Of a stretch of 64,000 bases of DNA, positions 36,159 to 45,089 are shown piece after piece. The stretch is taken from NCBI RefSeq assembly GCF_039521365.1, contig NZ_BAAACF010000001.1:2046001-2110000 (forward strand), in the 5' to 3' direction. The notes beneath the pieces are model-generated. The model was given only the letters and a program-made list of their open reading frames with translations. It had not been told where the DNA came from and made no database searches. Positions within the stretch are counted from its first letter, which is position 1. Every line of letters begins with the position of its first letter. The DNA comes from Clostridium_AW malenominatum. Lineage in GTDB: Bacteria; Bacillota; Clostridia; Clostridiales; Clostridiaceae. The position numbers and the translations under genes are program-made.

Positions 36159-37961
36159 ATGAAAAACGAACAGAAAATTAAATCTAGAGAGGAAATAGAA
36201 CAAAATTATAAATGGCAAATAAATAAGATTTATAAAAATGATTCTTTGTGGGAAGAGGATTTTTCTAAGTTAAAAAATTTAGTTCCTAAATTGTCAACTT
36301 ATGAAGGTAAGCTTAAACACGGAGAAGAACTATTAAGTTTTTTTAAATTAGATGAAGAAATAGGGAGATTAGCTGAAAAACTTCATATTTACGCCCATTG
36401 TAGAGCTGATGAAGATACTTCTAACACAAAATATCAAAGCCTTTGGAGTAAAATTGTAAGCTTTGTTCCTCAAATTAATGGAGAAAAAGCGTTTTTTCTT
36501 CCAGAAATACTTTCTTTAGAGGAAGATCATTTATTAAGGGAAGTTAAAAGAGTACCTGGATTAGAACTCTATACCTTTGTGGTGGAAAATATATTAAGCT
36601 TAAAACCTCATACTTTAAGTAAAGGAGAGGAAAAAATACTTGCTTCCGTAAGTGATACCCTAGAAGCACCTGCTAATATTTTTAATATGCTTTCAAATGC
36701 AGATATGACCTTTCCTAAAGTTAAAGATGAAGAAGGAGAGGAGGTAGAATTATCCGATAAAAACTATTCCATATATATAACTTCAAAGGATAGAGATGTT
36801 CGACGTGAAGCCTTTAAAACTTTATTTTCTACCTATGAAAAATTTAAAAATACCCTGGCAACTTCCTTGACCTCCTCTATGAAAGCTTTTATTTTTACTT
36901 CACAGATGAGAGGATACTCTTCTTCCTTAGAAAGTTCCTTAAAGCCTAATAATATACCTGTGGAAGTGTATCACAAAACCGTAGAAACCATAAATAATAA
37001 TCTTTCTGCTCTTCACAGATATGTTAGTTTAAAAAAGAAAATGCTTAAACTCGATGAAATTCATATGTATGATTTATATGTACCAATTATAGATACTCCT
37101 GATATAAAAGTTGCCTATGAGGAAGGAGTGGAACTAATACGAAAAGGGTTAGCTCCCTTAGGTAAAGAATATTTAAGCGTATTTAATGAAGGAATTGAAG
37201 AGGGTTGGGTAGATGTCTATGAAAATAAAGGCAAAAGAGGTGGAGCATACTCTACAGGTTCTTATGACACAATGCCATATATTCTTTTAAACTACCATAA
37301 TAAAGTTAATGATGTATCAACCTTAGCTCACGAAATGGGTCATTCCATACATTCATATTATTCAAAAACTGCCCAGCCTTACGTATATTCAAATTATACT
37401 TTGTTTTGCGCAGAGGTAGCTTCTATTACTAATGAGTGTATTTTAATAGATTACCTAATTAAAAACGAAAAAGATAAAATGAAAAAGTTATATTTTATAA
37501 ATACTGAATTAGAGCAAATAAGAACAACTGTATTTAGACAGGTTATGTTTGCAGAATTTGAGATGCTAGCTCAAGGCAAATTAGAAGAAGGAATTCCTTT
37601 AACAAGCGAGGAACTTTGTGACCTTTGGCACAATTTGAATGTTAAATATTTTGGACCTGAAATGATAGTAGATAAGGAAATAGATATGGAATGGGCTCGA
37701 ATACCTCATTTTTACTATAACTTCTATGTATATCAATATGCTACAGGCTATGCTGCTGCAAACTCCTTTGCAGAGAAAATATTAAAGGGAGAAGAGGGTG
37801 CACTGGAAAGTTATATTTCTTTCCTAAAAAGCGGAGGAAGTGACTACCCAATTAATATACTAAAAAAATCAGGAGTAGATATGACTACTTCAAAACCAAT
37901 GGAAGAAACCATTAAGAGGTTTAATGAACTTTTAACAATGCTTGAGGAAAACCTTAGATAG
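36159..37961 (+). CDS. pepF: Oligoendopeptidase F (M3 family)
   Basis: The 600-residue cytoplasmic zinc peptidase has the active-site motif LAHEMGHSIHSYYS (His391, Glu392, His395) and the downstream Glu in AEVASITNEC. The C-terminal FYNFYVYQYATGYAAANSFAEKI block is typical of PepF. It cleaves oligopeptides of about 7-17 residues. I chose the ATG 7 nt after AGGAGG; an upstream ATG would add 21 hydrophobic residues foreign to the family. The TAG stop is the first triplet of a dispersed repeat element. The gene converges with hisS. Confidence 0.93.
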   Translation: MKNEQKIKSREEIEQNYKWQINKIYKNDSLWEEDFSKLKNLVPKLSTYEGKLKHGEELLSFFKLDEEIGRLAEKLHIYAHCRADEDTSNTKYQSLWSKIVSFVPQINGEKAFFLPEILSLEEDHLLREVKRVPGLELYTFVVENILSLKPHTLSKGEEKILASVSDTLEAPANIFNMLSNADMTFPKVKDEEGEEVELSDKNYSIYITSKDRDVRREAFKTLFSTYEKFKNTLATSLTSSMKAFIFTSQMRGYSSSLESSLKPNNIPVEVYHKTVETINNNLSALHRYVSLKKKMLKLDEIHMYDLYVPIIDTPDIKVAYEEGVELIRKGLAPLGKEYLSVFNEGIEEGWVDVYENKGKRGGAYSTGSYDTMPYILLNYHNKVNDVSTLAHEMGHSIHSYYSKTAQPYVYSNYTLFCAEVASITNECILIDYLIKNEKDKMKKLYFINTELEQIRTTVFRQVMFAEFEMLAQGKLEEGIPLTSEELCDLWHNLNVKYFGPEMIVDKEIDMEWARIPHFYYNFYVYQYATGYAAANSFAEKILKGEEGALESYISFLKSGGSDYPINILKKSGVDMTTSKPMEETIKRFNELLTMLEENLR

Positions 37962-38088
37962 ATTTTTAGTTGTTTAATTTTTTAGTTGATAATTACAGAC
38001 AAAATTCCTACGGAATTTTCATAATAGAAATTCCGTAGGAATTTTAACTTTAACTAAAGTACTAAAGCACTAAAAATCTAAAAAACTA
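37959..38088. repeat. TTTAGT-type dispersed element, copy A (with terminator hairpin)
   Basis: It comprises a left arm (TAGATTTTTAGTTGTTTAAT onward), a terminator hairpin at 38001-38045, and a right arm. Read on the minus strand the right arm is TAGTTTTTTAGATTTTTAGT followed by GCTTTAGTACTTTAGTT. The TAG of the left end is the pepF stop and the TAG of the right end is the hisS stop. Confidence 0.8.
38001..38045. terminator. Strong bidirectional terminator within element copy A
   Basis: AAAATTCCTACGGAATTT and its exact complement AAATTCCGTAGGAATTTT form an 18-bp stem with a 9-nt loop. It lies between the convergent pepF and hisS genes. Confidence 0.92.
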
Positions 38089-39399
38089 TTTAACTATTTG
38101 AACCGCTTCTTCAAAAGAAACCATCTTCTGTTCTCCTGAAGCCATGTCTTTTATTGTAACTTTATTTTCTTTTATTTCTTCAGGGCCTACTAAAATTACA
38201 AAAGGTATCTTTAATTTATCTGCATAACCAAACTTTTTATTAATCTTTCCTTCCTCTAAATAAAGTTCAGCAACTATTCCATTTTTTCTCAAATTGTTAG
38301 CAGTCTTTATACCATCCTCTATGCAATCCTCCATTGGTATAACCAAAGCCTGTGATAGAGTTGAAGAAGCATTTTCTCCAAGGATATTAGCTTCTCTTAG
38401 CTGATAGAACAATCTAGTTAATCCTATGGATATTCCTACTCCAGGTAATTTCTGCTTAGTGTAGTATTCAGCTAGGTTATCATATCTTCCTCCTGAACAC
38501 ACACTTCCTATGTTTGGATAGTTATCTAATATGGTTTCATATACAGTGCCTGTATAATAATCAAGCCCTCTTGCTATGGTAAGATCTATTTTAAAGTTCT
38601 TTTCAGGCACATTAAAGCATCTTATATAATGAACTACTTTACTTAGTTCCTCAAGACCTTCTTTAAATATTTCATTAGCAACTCCTAGATCTTCCAATGA
38701 TTTTAATACATCGTCATTGCTACCTTTTATTTTTATAAACTCTATAACTTTTCTAACAGCCGCTTCTTCTATTCCTAGCTCCACAAGTTCTTTTACTACA
38801 GAATCCTCGCCAATCTTTTCTATCTTATCAATGGTTCTTAAAACATCTCCCTTGTTTTCAATATTCAATGATTCAAAGAAGCCATTTAATATTTTTCTAT
38901 TGTTAATTCTTATAGTAAAATCTTCAAATCCTAATTCTTTAAAGGTTGAATATATTACACTAGGTATTTCTGCGTCGTTTATAATACTTAGCTTTCCGTT
39001 TCCAATAATATCTATATCACATTGATAGAACTCTCTAAAACGACCCTTTTGATTTCTTTCCCCTCTATATACTTTAGCAATATGGTATCTTCTAAAAGGG
39101 AAGTTTAAGTCATTAAAATGTTGAGAAACATATCTTGCTAGGGGTACTGTTAAATCAAATCTTAAAGATATATCCGTATCCCCTTTATTAAATCTATATA
39201 TTTGTTTTTCCGTTTCTCCACCACCCTTAGCTAAAAGCACTTCCGACTTCTCCATTACAGGTGTATCTAGTGGAATAAACCCAAACTTTTCATAGTTATG
39301 TCTTATAGTATCCATTACTTTATTAAATAATATTTGATCTGCTGGTAAGAGTTCCATAAATCCTGGTAATATGGATGGTTTAACTATATCATTTGCCAA
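38086..39399 (-). CDS. hisS: Histidyl-tRNA synthetase
   Basis: The 437-residue class II synthetase has the N-terminal PGFMELLPADQ, motif 2 VYRGERNQKGRFREFYQCDIDI near 115, the histidine-binding motif LDYYTGTVYE near 280, motif 3 (GGRYDNL, GVGISIGLTRLFYQL), and a C-terminal anticodon-binding domain (about 350-437). It charges tRNA-His. HisZ, the ATP-PRTase subunit, lacks this anticodon domain, so a catalytic HisRS is favoured. No his genes are nearby, and the leader is too short for a T-box. Its TAG stop lies in the dispersed element. Confidence 0.92.
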   Translation of the reverse strand: MANDIVKPSILPGFMELLPADQILFNKVMDTIRHNYEKFGFIPLDTPVMEKSEVLLAKGGGETEKQIYRFNKGDTDISLRFDLTVPLARYVSQHFNDLNFPFRRYHIAKVYRGERNQKGRFREFYQCDIDIIGNGKLSIINDAEIPSVIYSTFKELGFEDFTIRINNRKILNGFFESLNIENKGDVLRTIDKIEKIGEDSVVKELVELGIEEAAVRKVIEFIKIKGSNDDVLKSLEDLGVANEIFKEGLEELSKVVHYIRCFNVPEKNFKIDLTIARGLDYYTGTVYETILDNYPNIGSVCSGGRYDNLAEYYTKQKLPGVGISIGLTRLFYQLREANILGENASSTLSQALVIPMEDCIEDGIKTANNLRKNGIVAELYLEEGKINKKFGYADKLKIPFVILVGPEEIKENKVTIKDMASGEQKMVSFEEAVQIVK

Positions 39400-39563
39400 T
39401 TTTATCCCTCCGTTTTCAATATAAAAATATTTCCTTTAGTTTCATATTATAACATAGTTTAACCAATTTTAAAATTTTAATATTCACTATTAATCTACTT
39501 TATGATAAAATGAGTAATAGTCTAAATTGTAAAACAATTAATGCATTTACAGGAGTTGATTTA

Positions 39564-40226
39564 ATGTTATTCTTTAGCAAAAAAGTAGATGATAAAATAA
39601 TTACTGAACTAAAAGAGCTGATAGAAAAATTTAATGAAGAATTTCACCAAAGTTTTATGCCAAAAGAAGTGTCTTGTCTTTGGTACTTAGGTGGAAATGA
39701 AAGGATAGATACATTATGTGAACATGAATTAACTAATTTTAATTTACATAATCTTTTTGATTACAAGAATGCTTCATTAATAAGGTGTTTAGAAGATTTT
39801 CCACAGGTTAGAAAATCCTTTTTTTACTCGCTAAACAATATAAAACAAAATCAAAATTTTGAAGACGATGATGCTCTTTTTGATTTTCTAAAAGAGAAAG
39901 GGAAGTTTTTCATAAATGACTATTTAAAAAGCTTTCAAAAATCCGCTGAATACTATAATAAAAAATCTGACAAAGGCAAACTACCAGAATATAGAGAACT
40001 ATTCACATGGATTGATGAGGATGAATTATGCTTTTTAGATAAGCTTTTTGTTTATTTAGGGGATTTTAGAATCAGTTTAAATGATATAGTAGCTTGCTTT
40101 AAAGATGAAAATTTAGCTAGAACCATTTTAAAATATACAGAAAATGGTGAAGAAAAAGAAATGCGTTTTAATTTAGCAGCTTTTGCGTATTTTGAAAAAA
40201 ACCTTCCAGCACACAAGGAAAAATAA
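39564..40226 (+). CDS. Hypothetical protein
   Basis: The protein of about 220 residues starts MLFFSKKVDDKII at the ATG 8 nt after AGGAG; an in-frame ATG at 39510 has no ribosome site. It is soluble and alpha-helical (EFHQSFMPKEVSCLWYLGG, FLKEKGKFFINDYLKS, FTWIDEDELCFLDKLFVYLG), without a signal peptide or recognisable motif. It lies alone between hisS and a terminator. I do not recognise a family. Confidence 0.65.
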   Translation: MLFFSKKVDDKIITELKELIEKFNEEFHQSFMPKEVSCLWYLGGNERIDTLCEHELTNFNLHNLFDYKNASLIRCLEDFPQVRKSFFYSLNNIKQNQNFEDDDALFDFLKEKGKFFINDYLKSFQKSAEYYNKKSDKGKLPEYRELFTWIDEDELCFLDKLFVYLGDFRISLNDIVACFKDENLARTILKYTENGEEKEMRFNLAAFAYFEKNLPAHKEK

Positions 40227-40251
40227 TAGATAATCACGTGATTTTAGTGAA

Positions 40252-40288
40252 TAAAGTAAGTGTCATAAAAAATATGACACTTACTTTT
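40252..40288. terminator. Bidirectional terminator
   Basis: AAAGTAAGTGTCATA and TATGACACTTACTTT form a 15-bp stem with T-rich flanks, between convergent genes. Confidence 0.9.
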
Positions 40289-40296
40289 AAATCTTT

Positions 40297-41016
40297 TTAC
40301 TTTGCTATTTCAAAGTAAGCATAAAAAATACGAGTCTCAGAGTTCCCTACTTCTTTGAAACCTGTAATTTCCTTGGCTATTCTATAATTGCCTGCAGGAA
40401 GTTTTCCATATAACCATTCCCAATTCACTTCCCATTGTACACTATCATTAATAGGTATAATCCAAGCCTCCTCTGTCCAAGCAATATCATTCTTCTGTGG
40501 TAGGGTTTTTACAGCTTTCCACTGATTATCCTCACTCACTTCTAAATTAAAATAACTGCCAGTACTGAATTTACCTGTAATATCCCCTCCTGACTGATTG
40601 CATACTAATGTCAGTCCTATAGGTGTTATTTGGGTAGCAGCTAATTCTATACCCCATTCATCCTTTTCTTTTATAAACCTTATCCATTTTCCATTCATAA
40701 AAACATCTATATTATTTTTATCCACATGCTGATATCCATAACCTTTTCCAAAATTAGATTGATTATTTTCTATTGGAATTTCTGATGGATCTACTGTTGA
40801 AATAATTTCTCCATCCATCACACCACACCTAGCACCAATATCACTTTCTTTTCCAGCATCAAGATATATCTCTCCGTTCACCATTACCATAGGACGTCTA
40901 TCCACCTTTGGTGATTCTTGAATTTTTAAGGCATCATCACTTTTGCCGCAACCCATAAGGATAAAGATTGTACAAAGCAACACCGAAACTAATTTAATAT
41001 ACTTTTTCACATCCAT
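40297..41016 (-). CDS. Lipoprotein with Ig-like (Big_14-type) domain
   Basis: The 239-residue protein has a lipoprotein signal (LLCTIFILMGCGKSD, Cys about 23). A middle domain reads PMVMVNGEIYLDAGKE and GARCGVMDGEI. A C-terminal beta-sandwich reads TPIGLTLVCNQSGG, GSYFNLEVSEDNQW, AWIIPINDSVQWEVNWEWLYG and LPAGNYRIAKEI. The C-terminal pattern is a bacterial Ig-like domain that I know from many small clostridial lipoproteins. Its function is unknown. The ATG follows AGGAGG. Composition looks slightly richer in GC than its neighbours. Confidence 0.78.
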   Translation of the reverse strand: MDVKKYIKLVSVLLCTIFILMGCGKSDDALKIQESPKVDRRPMVMVNGEIYLDAGKESDIGARCGVMDGEIISTVDPSEIPIENNQSNFGKGYGYQHVDKNNIDVFMNGKWIRFIKEKDEWGIELAATQITPIGLTLVCNQSGGDITGKFSTGSYFNLEVSEDNQWKAVKTLPQKNDIAWTEEAWIIPINDSVQWEVNWEWLYGKLPAGNYRIAKEITGFKEVGNSETRIFYAYFEIAK

Positions 41017-41098
41017 TCCTCCTAATAAACAGACAAATATTTATTCCTATATTTATATAAACGAAATAAATCAAGAATCGTATCAAGGCTTCCATATA

Positions 41099-41132
41099 AA
41101 TAACCCCCCCATGAAATCATGAGGGGGTTATC
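41099..41132 (-). terminator. Terminator of the zinc-ribbon gene
   Basis: On the minus strand AACCCCCTCATGA pairs with TCATGGGGGGGTT, and TATTTAT follows. It starts about 10 nt after the stop codon. Confidence 0.8.
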
Positions 41133-41141
41133 CTTATGTCT

Positions 41142-41387
41142 TTATAAAACTTTTCTAAGTTCTTCTGGTCTATATTCTTTTATAAATTTATTATTATATT
41201 CATCTCTTACAAGTAATCTAACTACGCCTTCCTTTATCTTCAAAATTGTCCCCTTTGATTTACTCCCTATTACATTAACTGGTGCACCGTAACTTAAATC
41301 TTTTGTATTTTCCCCATTACAATAATCACATTTTTCTTCCTTGCTAATAACTCTTTTACAGTCTAAACAATAAAATAATTTCCCCAT
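41142..41387 (-). CDS. Small zinc-ribbon protein
   Basis: This 81-residue protein has two Cys pairs, YCLDCKR (residues 7-10) and CDYCNG (20-23), that form a zinc ribbon. A beta-rich domain follows (PVNVIGSKSKGTILKIKEGVVRLLVRD). No membrane part is visible. Such proteins often bind nucleic acid or a partner protein, but I cannot name a function. The ATG follows GGAGGG. Confidence 0.75.
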   Translation of the reverse strand: MGKLFYCLDCKRVISKEEKCDYCNGENTKDLSYGAPVNVIGSKSKGTILKIKEGVVRLLVRDEYNNKFIKEYRPEELRKVL

Positions 41388-41463
41388 GACTATCCCTCCA
41401 ATTAATTTTGTCTATGACTATATATTCTATATATTCTGAATTTTTCCTTCTAGATTTTAACAT

Positions 41464-42042
41464 TTAATTCTTTAATATATAAAACTTAGCTAATGCAAGG
41501 ATTTCTCTGAAAAAGTAATATATTTCCTTACTTTTATACTCTTCTACAAATACCCCTGAATATGACCCGTCTATTCCTACTTCTTTTGCCATTAAAGAAG
41601 CTCTTTTTAAATGAAATTTATTAGACACAATTATAGCTTTTTCAAAGCCCTTCTCCTCCATTATTTTTTTGCACTCCTGCAAATTTTCCATGGTACTTGT
41701 AGATAAATCTTCTTTTATTATTAATTCTTCTTTTACTCCTTTATTTAGAAGATATCTTTTCATAGCTTCTGCTTCACTTATATTCTCTCCTGGACCTTGT
41801 CCACCTGAGGGAATTATATAATCTACTACTCCTTCTTTATGTAATCTATACCCTTCTTCTATTCTTTTTTTCAAAAATGGACTTGGAGTCTCCCCATAAA
41901 CACTACATCCTAGAATAATAACACATTGGCTTTTTTCAGCTTTTGTATTCCATCCAAAGTTGTATATACTTATTGCTAAAAAAATTGATGTTAATAGCCC
42001 TAAAGATATTATTCCTAAGAAAAACTTCATTACTTTATTCAT
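41464..42042 (-). CDS. YdcF/SanA-like DUF218 membrane protein
   Basis: The 192-residue protein has an N-terminal membrane anchor (FFLGIISLGLLTSIFLAI) and a DUF218 domain: AEKSQCVIILGCSVYGETPS, GGQGPGENISEAEAMKRYLL, EDLSTSTMENLQECKKIM and IIVSNKFHLKRASLMAKEVG. Members (ElyC, SanA, YdcF) are implicated in envelope integrity. I chose the second ATG because AAGGAGAG stands 8 nt before it, against 2 nt for the first. It lies 15 bp after the Crp/Fnr gene and is probably co-transcribed. Confidence 0.85.
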   Translation of the reverse strand: MNKVMKFFLGIISLGLLTSIFLAISIYNFGWNTKAEKSQCVIILGCSVYGETPSPFLKKRIEEGYRLHKEGVVDYIIPSGGQGPGENISEAEAMKRYLLNKGVKEELIIKEDLSTSTMENLQECKKIMEEKGFEKAIIVSNKFHLKRASLMAKEVGIDGSYSGVFVEEYKSKEIYYFFREILALAKFYILKN

Positions 42043-42057
42043 GTTCATCTCTCCTTA

Positions 42058-42750
42058 TTATTCTGATAATATATCCTCTAGAACTTCTATATCCATTATC
42101 TTTATTATATTTTTATCAAACTCTATTAAACCTTCATCCTGCATATTTATCATTTCTCTAGAGAGTGAAGGTCTTGGTACTCCTAAATATTCAGCCATTT
42201 CTTTTCTTGAAATTGGCAGTTTTATTAATTGACTCTTTTGATTTTCATAAATAAATAATAAATAACTACATATTTTTTGTCTTATACTTTGATAAGATAA
42301 GGTTTTTACTCTTCTATTTAGCATTAAGATTTTATTGGATAGAACAGCCATAAAATTGTTTAACACCTTATTGTTATGAGCACATAGTTTTATTATTTCA
42401 CTTTTAGGTATAAGAATTACTGCTGTTTTCTCTATACTCATGATTGTAGCTGGATAAGTGTGAGTCTTTGAAAATATTATAGCCTCTCCAAAGGTGCTCC
42501 CCTTTTCAAGCCTATCTATAGTAATTGCTTTCCCTGAGGAAAATATCTTTTGGGGCTCCACTTTCCCTTGGATTACTATGCCCAAATTATTGCAGTCATC
42601 CTCCTCTATGGCTAAAGCTTCCCCTTTATCATAGATTTCTACTTTATAATTTATAAAATTTAAAATTTCCTTTATTTCTTCTCCCTCTAGGTCTTTAAAT
42701 ATTATAGAAAATTTTAGTGCTGAAATAATATTTTCTTCGTTAATTTTCAT
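42058..42750 (-). CDS. Crp/Fnr-family regulator, HcpR-like
   Basis: The 230-residue protein has an N-terminal cyclic-nucleotide-type beta barrel (about 15-130, with GSTFGEAIIFSKTHTYPATI) and a C-terminal winged helix (about 150-225) with ISRKEMAEYLGVPRPSLSRE as recognition region. No Fnr-like N-terminal Cys cluster is present. It is divergent from a ferredoxin-like gene, with the palindrome GTAAC-N4-GTTAC between them. From memory, that site and neighbour resemble the clostridial HcpR/FrdX arrangement, which responds to nitrosative stress. The assignment to HcpR is an inference. Confidence 0.85.
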   Translation of the reverse strand: MKINEENIISALKFSIIFKDLEGEEIKEILNFINYKVEIYDKGEALAIEEDDCNNLGIVIQGKVEPQKIFSSGKAITIDRLEKGSTFGEAIIFSKTHTYPATIMSIEKTAVILIPKSEIIKLCAHNNKVLNNFMAVLSNKILMLNRRVKTLSYQSIRQKICSYLLFIYENQKSQLIKLPISRKEMAEYLGVPRPSLSREMINMQDEGLIEFDKNIIKIMDIEVLEDILSE

Positions 42751-42772
42751 AAGTTACTCCTTTTTTATTCTT

Positions 42773-42786
42773 GTAACTTGCGTTAC
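42773..42786. promoter_or_regulatory. Candidate Crp/Fnr (HcpR-type) operator
   Basis: GTAAC-TTGC-GTTAC is a perfect 5-bp inverted repeat with a 4-bp spacer, located between the divergent regulator and ferredoxin genes. Its form fits the pattern I recall for HcpR sites in clostridia. Confidence 0.6.
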
Positions 42787-42856
42787 CGATTTATATAATT
42801 AATTCTAATATAATAAAATCAATAAATCAATGTACACAATAATAGGAGGAATTATC

Positions 42857-43543
42857 ATGGCTAAAAAAATAATTAAAATAGATGAAGAAAAGTGTATGGG
42901 ATGCGGATTATGTGTTAACGCTTGTCAAGAAGGTGCCATAGATTTAGTTAACGGTAAGGCTAAATTAGTTAATCACGATCATTGCGATGGCTTAGGAATG
43001 TGCTTACCTGAGTGTCCTACCGGTGCTTTAGAGTTAATAGACAGAGACCCTATGGAAATACCTATGGAAAAACAACCTATGCCTTGCGGATGTCCTGGTC
43101 AAGCCGCTAAGTTAATTGAAAGAAAGCCAGTAGCAAAAGCAACTATTGTTAAAAAAGAAGAGGATTATTCACAAAATGAATCTGAACTTAGACAATGGCC
43201 AGTTCAATTAAATTTAATAAATACTCGCGCCCCATATTTAAATGGTGCTAATCTATTAGTGGCAGCAGATTGTACAGCTTACGCTTATGCTAACTTCCAC
43301 AGAGATTTTATAAAGGATCACATAACAGTAATCGGTTGTCCAAAGTTAGACGATGTTAAACATTATGAAGAAAAATTATCTGAAATGCTAAAATTAAATA
43401 ACATAAAAAGTGTTACTGTAGTGAGAATGGAAGTTCCTTGTTGTGGTGGAATAGTGAGTGCCGTTAAGAACGCGATGTTAAAGTCCGGAGAAATTGTTCC
43501 TTATAGAGAGGTAACCATATCTACAGATGGAAATATAATTTAA
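42857..43543 (+). CDS. Ferredoxin-like 4Fe-4S protein (FrdX-like)
   Basis: The 228-residue protein has two 4Fe-4S sets near the N-terminus (CMGCGLCVNACQEGA and CDGLGMCLPECPTGA), then MPCGCPGQAAKL. A C-terminal alpha/beta domain carries further Cys: NLLVAADCTAYAYANFHRDF, VIGCPKLDDVKHYEEKL and VPCCGGIVSAVKNAM. I chose the ATG 7 nt after GGAGGA; an upstream start adds 9 residues. It probably transfers electrons. Position and architecture match the FrdX-like protein often found beside hcp and HcpR. No hcp gene is present in the window. Confidence 0.88.
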   Translation: MAKKIIKIDEEKCMGCGLCVNACQEGAIDLVNGKAKLVNHDHCDGLGMCLPECPTGALELIDRDPMEIPMEKQPMPCGCPGQAAKLIERKPVAKATIVKKEEDYSQNESELRQWPVQLNLINTRAPYLNGANLLVAADCTAYAYANFHRDFIKDHITVIGCPKLDDVKHYEEKLSEMLKLNNIKSVTVVRMEVPCCGGIVSAVKNAMLKSGEIVPYREVTISTDGNII

Positions 43544-43561
43544 TAATTTTAGTTAAATAAT

Positions 43562-43603
43562 AAAAAAAGTTAGGTTTTGAATAATTCAAAACCTAACTTT
43601 TTT
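43562..43603. terminator. Bidirectional terminator between convergent genes
   Basis: AAAAGTTAGGTTTTGAA and TTCAAAACCTAACTTTT pair perfectly, with A and T runs outside. It is shared by the ferredoxin and the purine permease genes. Confidence 0.92.
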
Positions 43604-43619
43604 AGGGTATGTTATATAT

Positions 43620-45065
43620 TTATTTAGGAAGAAGCGTAAATCTTATTATAAATAGTGCTGCTAGCACATATACAATTGGATGAACATCCTTAGCTTTTCC
43701 TGTAGTTACTTTTACTATAGGATAAAATATTATTCCTGCTGCTATTCCATTTGCAATACTATAAGTAAATGGCATAATAGCTATTGTAAAGAAAGCTGGT
43801 AACGCTTCTGTAAAATCATCAAAATTAATCTTAGTTACTGCTCCCATCATTAAAACTCCAACGATTACTAGTGCTGGTGCTGTTGCTTCAGCTGGAACAA
43901 TTCCTACAAGTCCTGTACATAACATAGCAAGTAAGAATAAAATCGCAGTAGTAACAGAAGTTAAACCTGTTTTTCCACCTTCGGAAATTCCTGCAGTAGA
44001 TTCAACGAAAGTTGTAACAGTACTAGTTCCAAGTAGTGCTCCTGCTGTTGTAGCAACTGCGTCTGCCATTAATGCTTTATTCATATTTGGCATTCTACCA
44101 TTTTCATCCAACATATTAGCCTTTTGAGCTGTTCCTACTAAAGTTCCAATAGTATCAAACATGTCAACTAAACTAAAGGATATTACAACCATAAATACAT
44201 TTAATAATGCGGATGCTACTCCACCTTCACCTACGTTTAAAAGACCCTTTAAGTCTAATTGAAATAAAGTTGGTGCTAGTGATGGTGGTGCAGAGAACAG
44301 TTGATTTACAGGAACCAATTTAGTTATTCCTAGTGGTATACCAATTATTGTAGTTAAAACTATTCCCAAAAGGATAGATCCTTTTACTCCTCTAGCCATT
44401 AAAATTGCTGTGATAGATATACCAATTAATGTTAAAATAGCCCCTGGCTTAGTAAAATCACCAAAAGCCACTAAAGTTGCTGGGTCAGAAACTATTATAT
44501 GACCACTTTTTAAACCTATAAGTGCTATAAATAATCCAATACCTCCTGAAATCGCTAATTTTAAGTTTTGAGGTATGGAATCAACTATTTTTTCTCTAAT
44601 TGAAGTTAATGTTATTAAAATAAATAATATACCTGAAACAAATATTGCTGCTAAACCTTGTTGCCAAGTGTATCCTAACGACAAGCATACTCCATAAGTA
44701 AAAAATGCATTTAATCCCATTCCTGGAGCTTGAGCAAAAGGAACATTTGCATATATACCCATAATAAATGTACCAATAGCTGCAGATATACAAGTAGCTG
44801 CAAATACGGATCTTACTATAGGATCATTTAAGGCACTTATTCCAGCATTAACTGCTGCATCCCCAAATAACCCCTGTGCATTCATGCCTGCTTGCATAAG
44901 TATGCCAGGATTAACAAATATGATATAAGCCATAGTAATAAAGGTAGTAATACCTGCTATAACTTCTGTTCTTACATTTGTATTATTTTCTGATAATTTA
45001 AAGTATGAGTCCAAAAAAGAACTTTTTACTGAAGAATTGTTCTTTTCTTTTGATTTTTGTTGCAT
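43620..45065 (-). CDS. Guanine/hypoxanthine permease (NCS2, PbuG/PbuO type)
   Basis: The 481-residue membrane protein has about 13 hydrophobic segments. It carries the AzgA-branch signatures ITTFITMAYIIFVNP near residue 40, FAQAPGMGLNAFFTYG near 120, and ALLGTSTVTTFVESTAGI near 335. It imports purine bases with protons. The start is an ATG after GGAGG. Its upstream region has PurBox-like sites rather than a recognisable purine riboswitch, so control by PurR is suggested. Confidence 0.92.
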   Translation of the reverse strand: MQQKSKEKNNSSVKSSFLDSYFKLSENNTNVRTEVIAGITTFITMAYIIFVNPGILMQAGMNAQGLFGDAAVNAGISALNDPIVRSVFAATCISAAIGTFIMGIYANVPFAQAPGMGLNAFFTYGVCLSLGYTWQQGLAAIFVSGILFILITLTSIREKIVDSIPQNLKLAISGGIGLFIALIGLKSGHIIVSDPATLVAFGDFTKPGAILTLIGISITAILMARGVKGSILLGIVLTTIIGIPLGITKLVPVNQLFSAPPSLAPTLFQLDLKGLLNVGEGGVASALLNVFMVVISFSLVDMFDTIGTLVGTAQKANMLDENGRMPNMNKALMADAVATTAGALLGTSTVTTFVESTAGISEGGKTGLTSVTTAILFLLAMLCTGLVGIVPAEATAPALVIVGVLMMGAVTKINFDDFTEALPAFFTIAIMPFTYSIANGIAAGIIFYPIVKVTTGKAKDVHPIVYVLAALFIIRFTLLPK

Positions 45066-45089
45066 TATAGTTACCTCCTAATAATAAAT

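Noticed and set aside
39400..39509. A T-box leader for hisS
   Set aside because: The leader is too short (about 110 nt to the next plus-strand start) and has no T-box core sequence or terminator.
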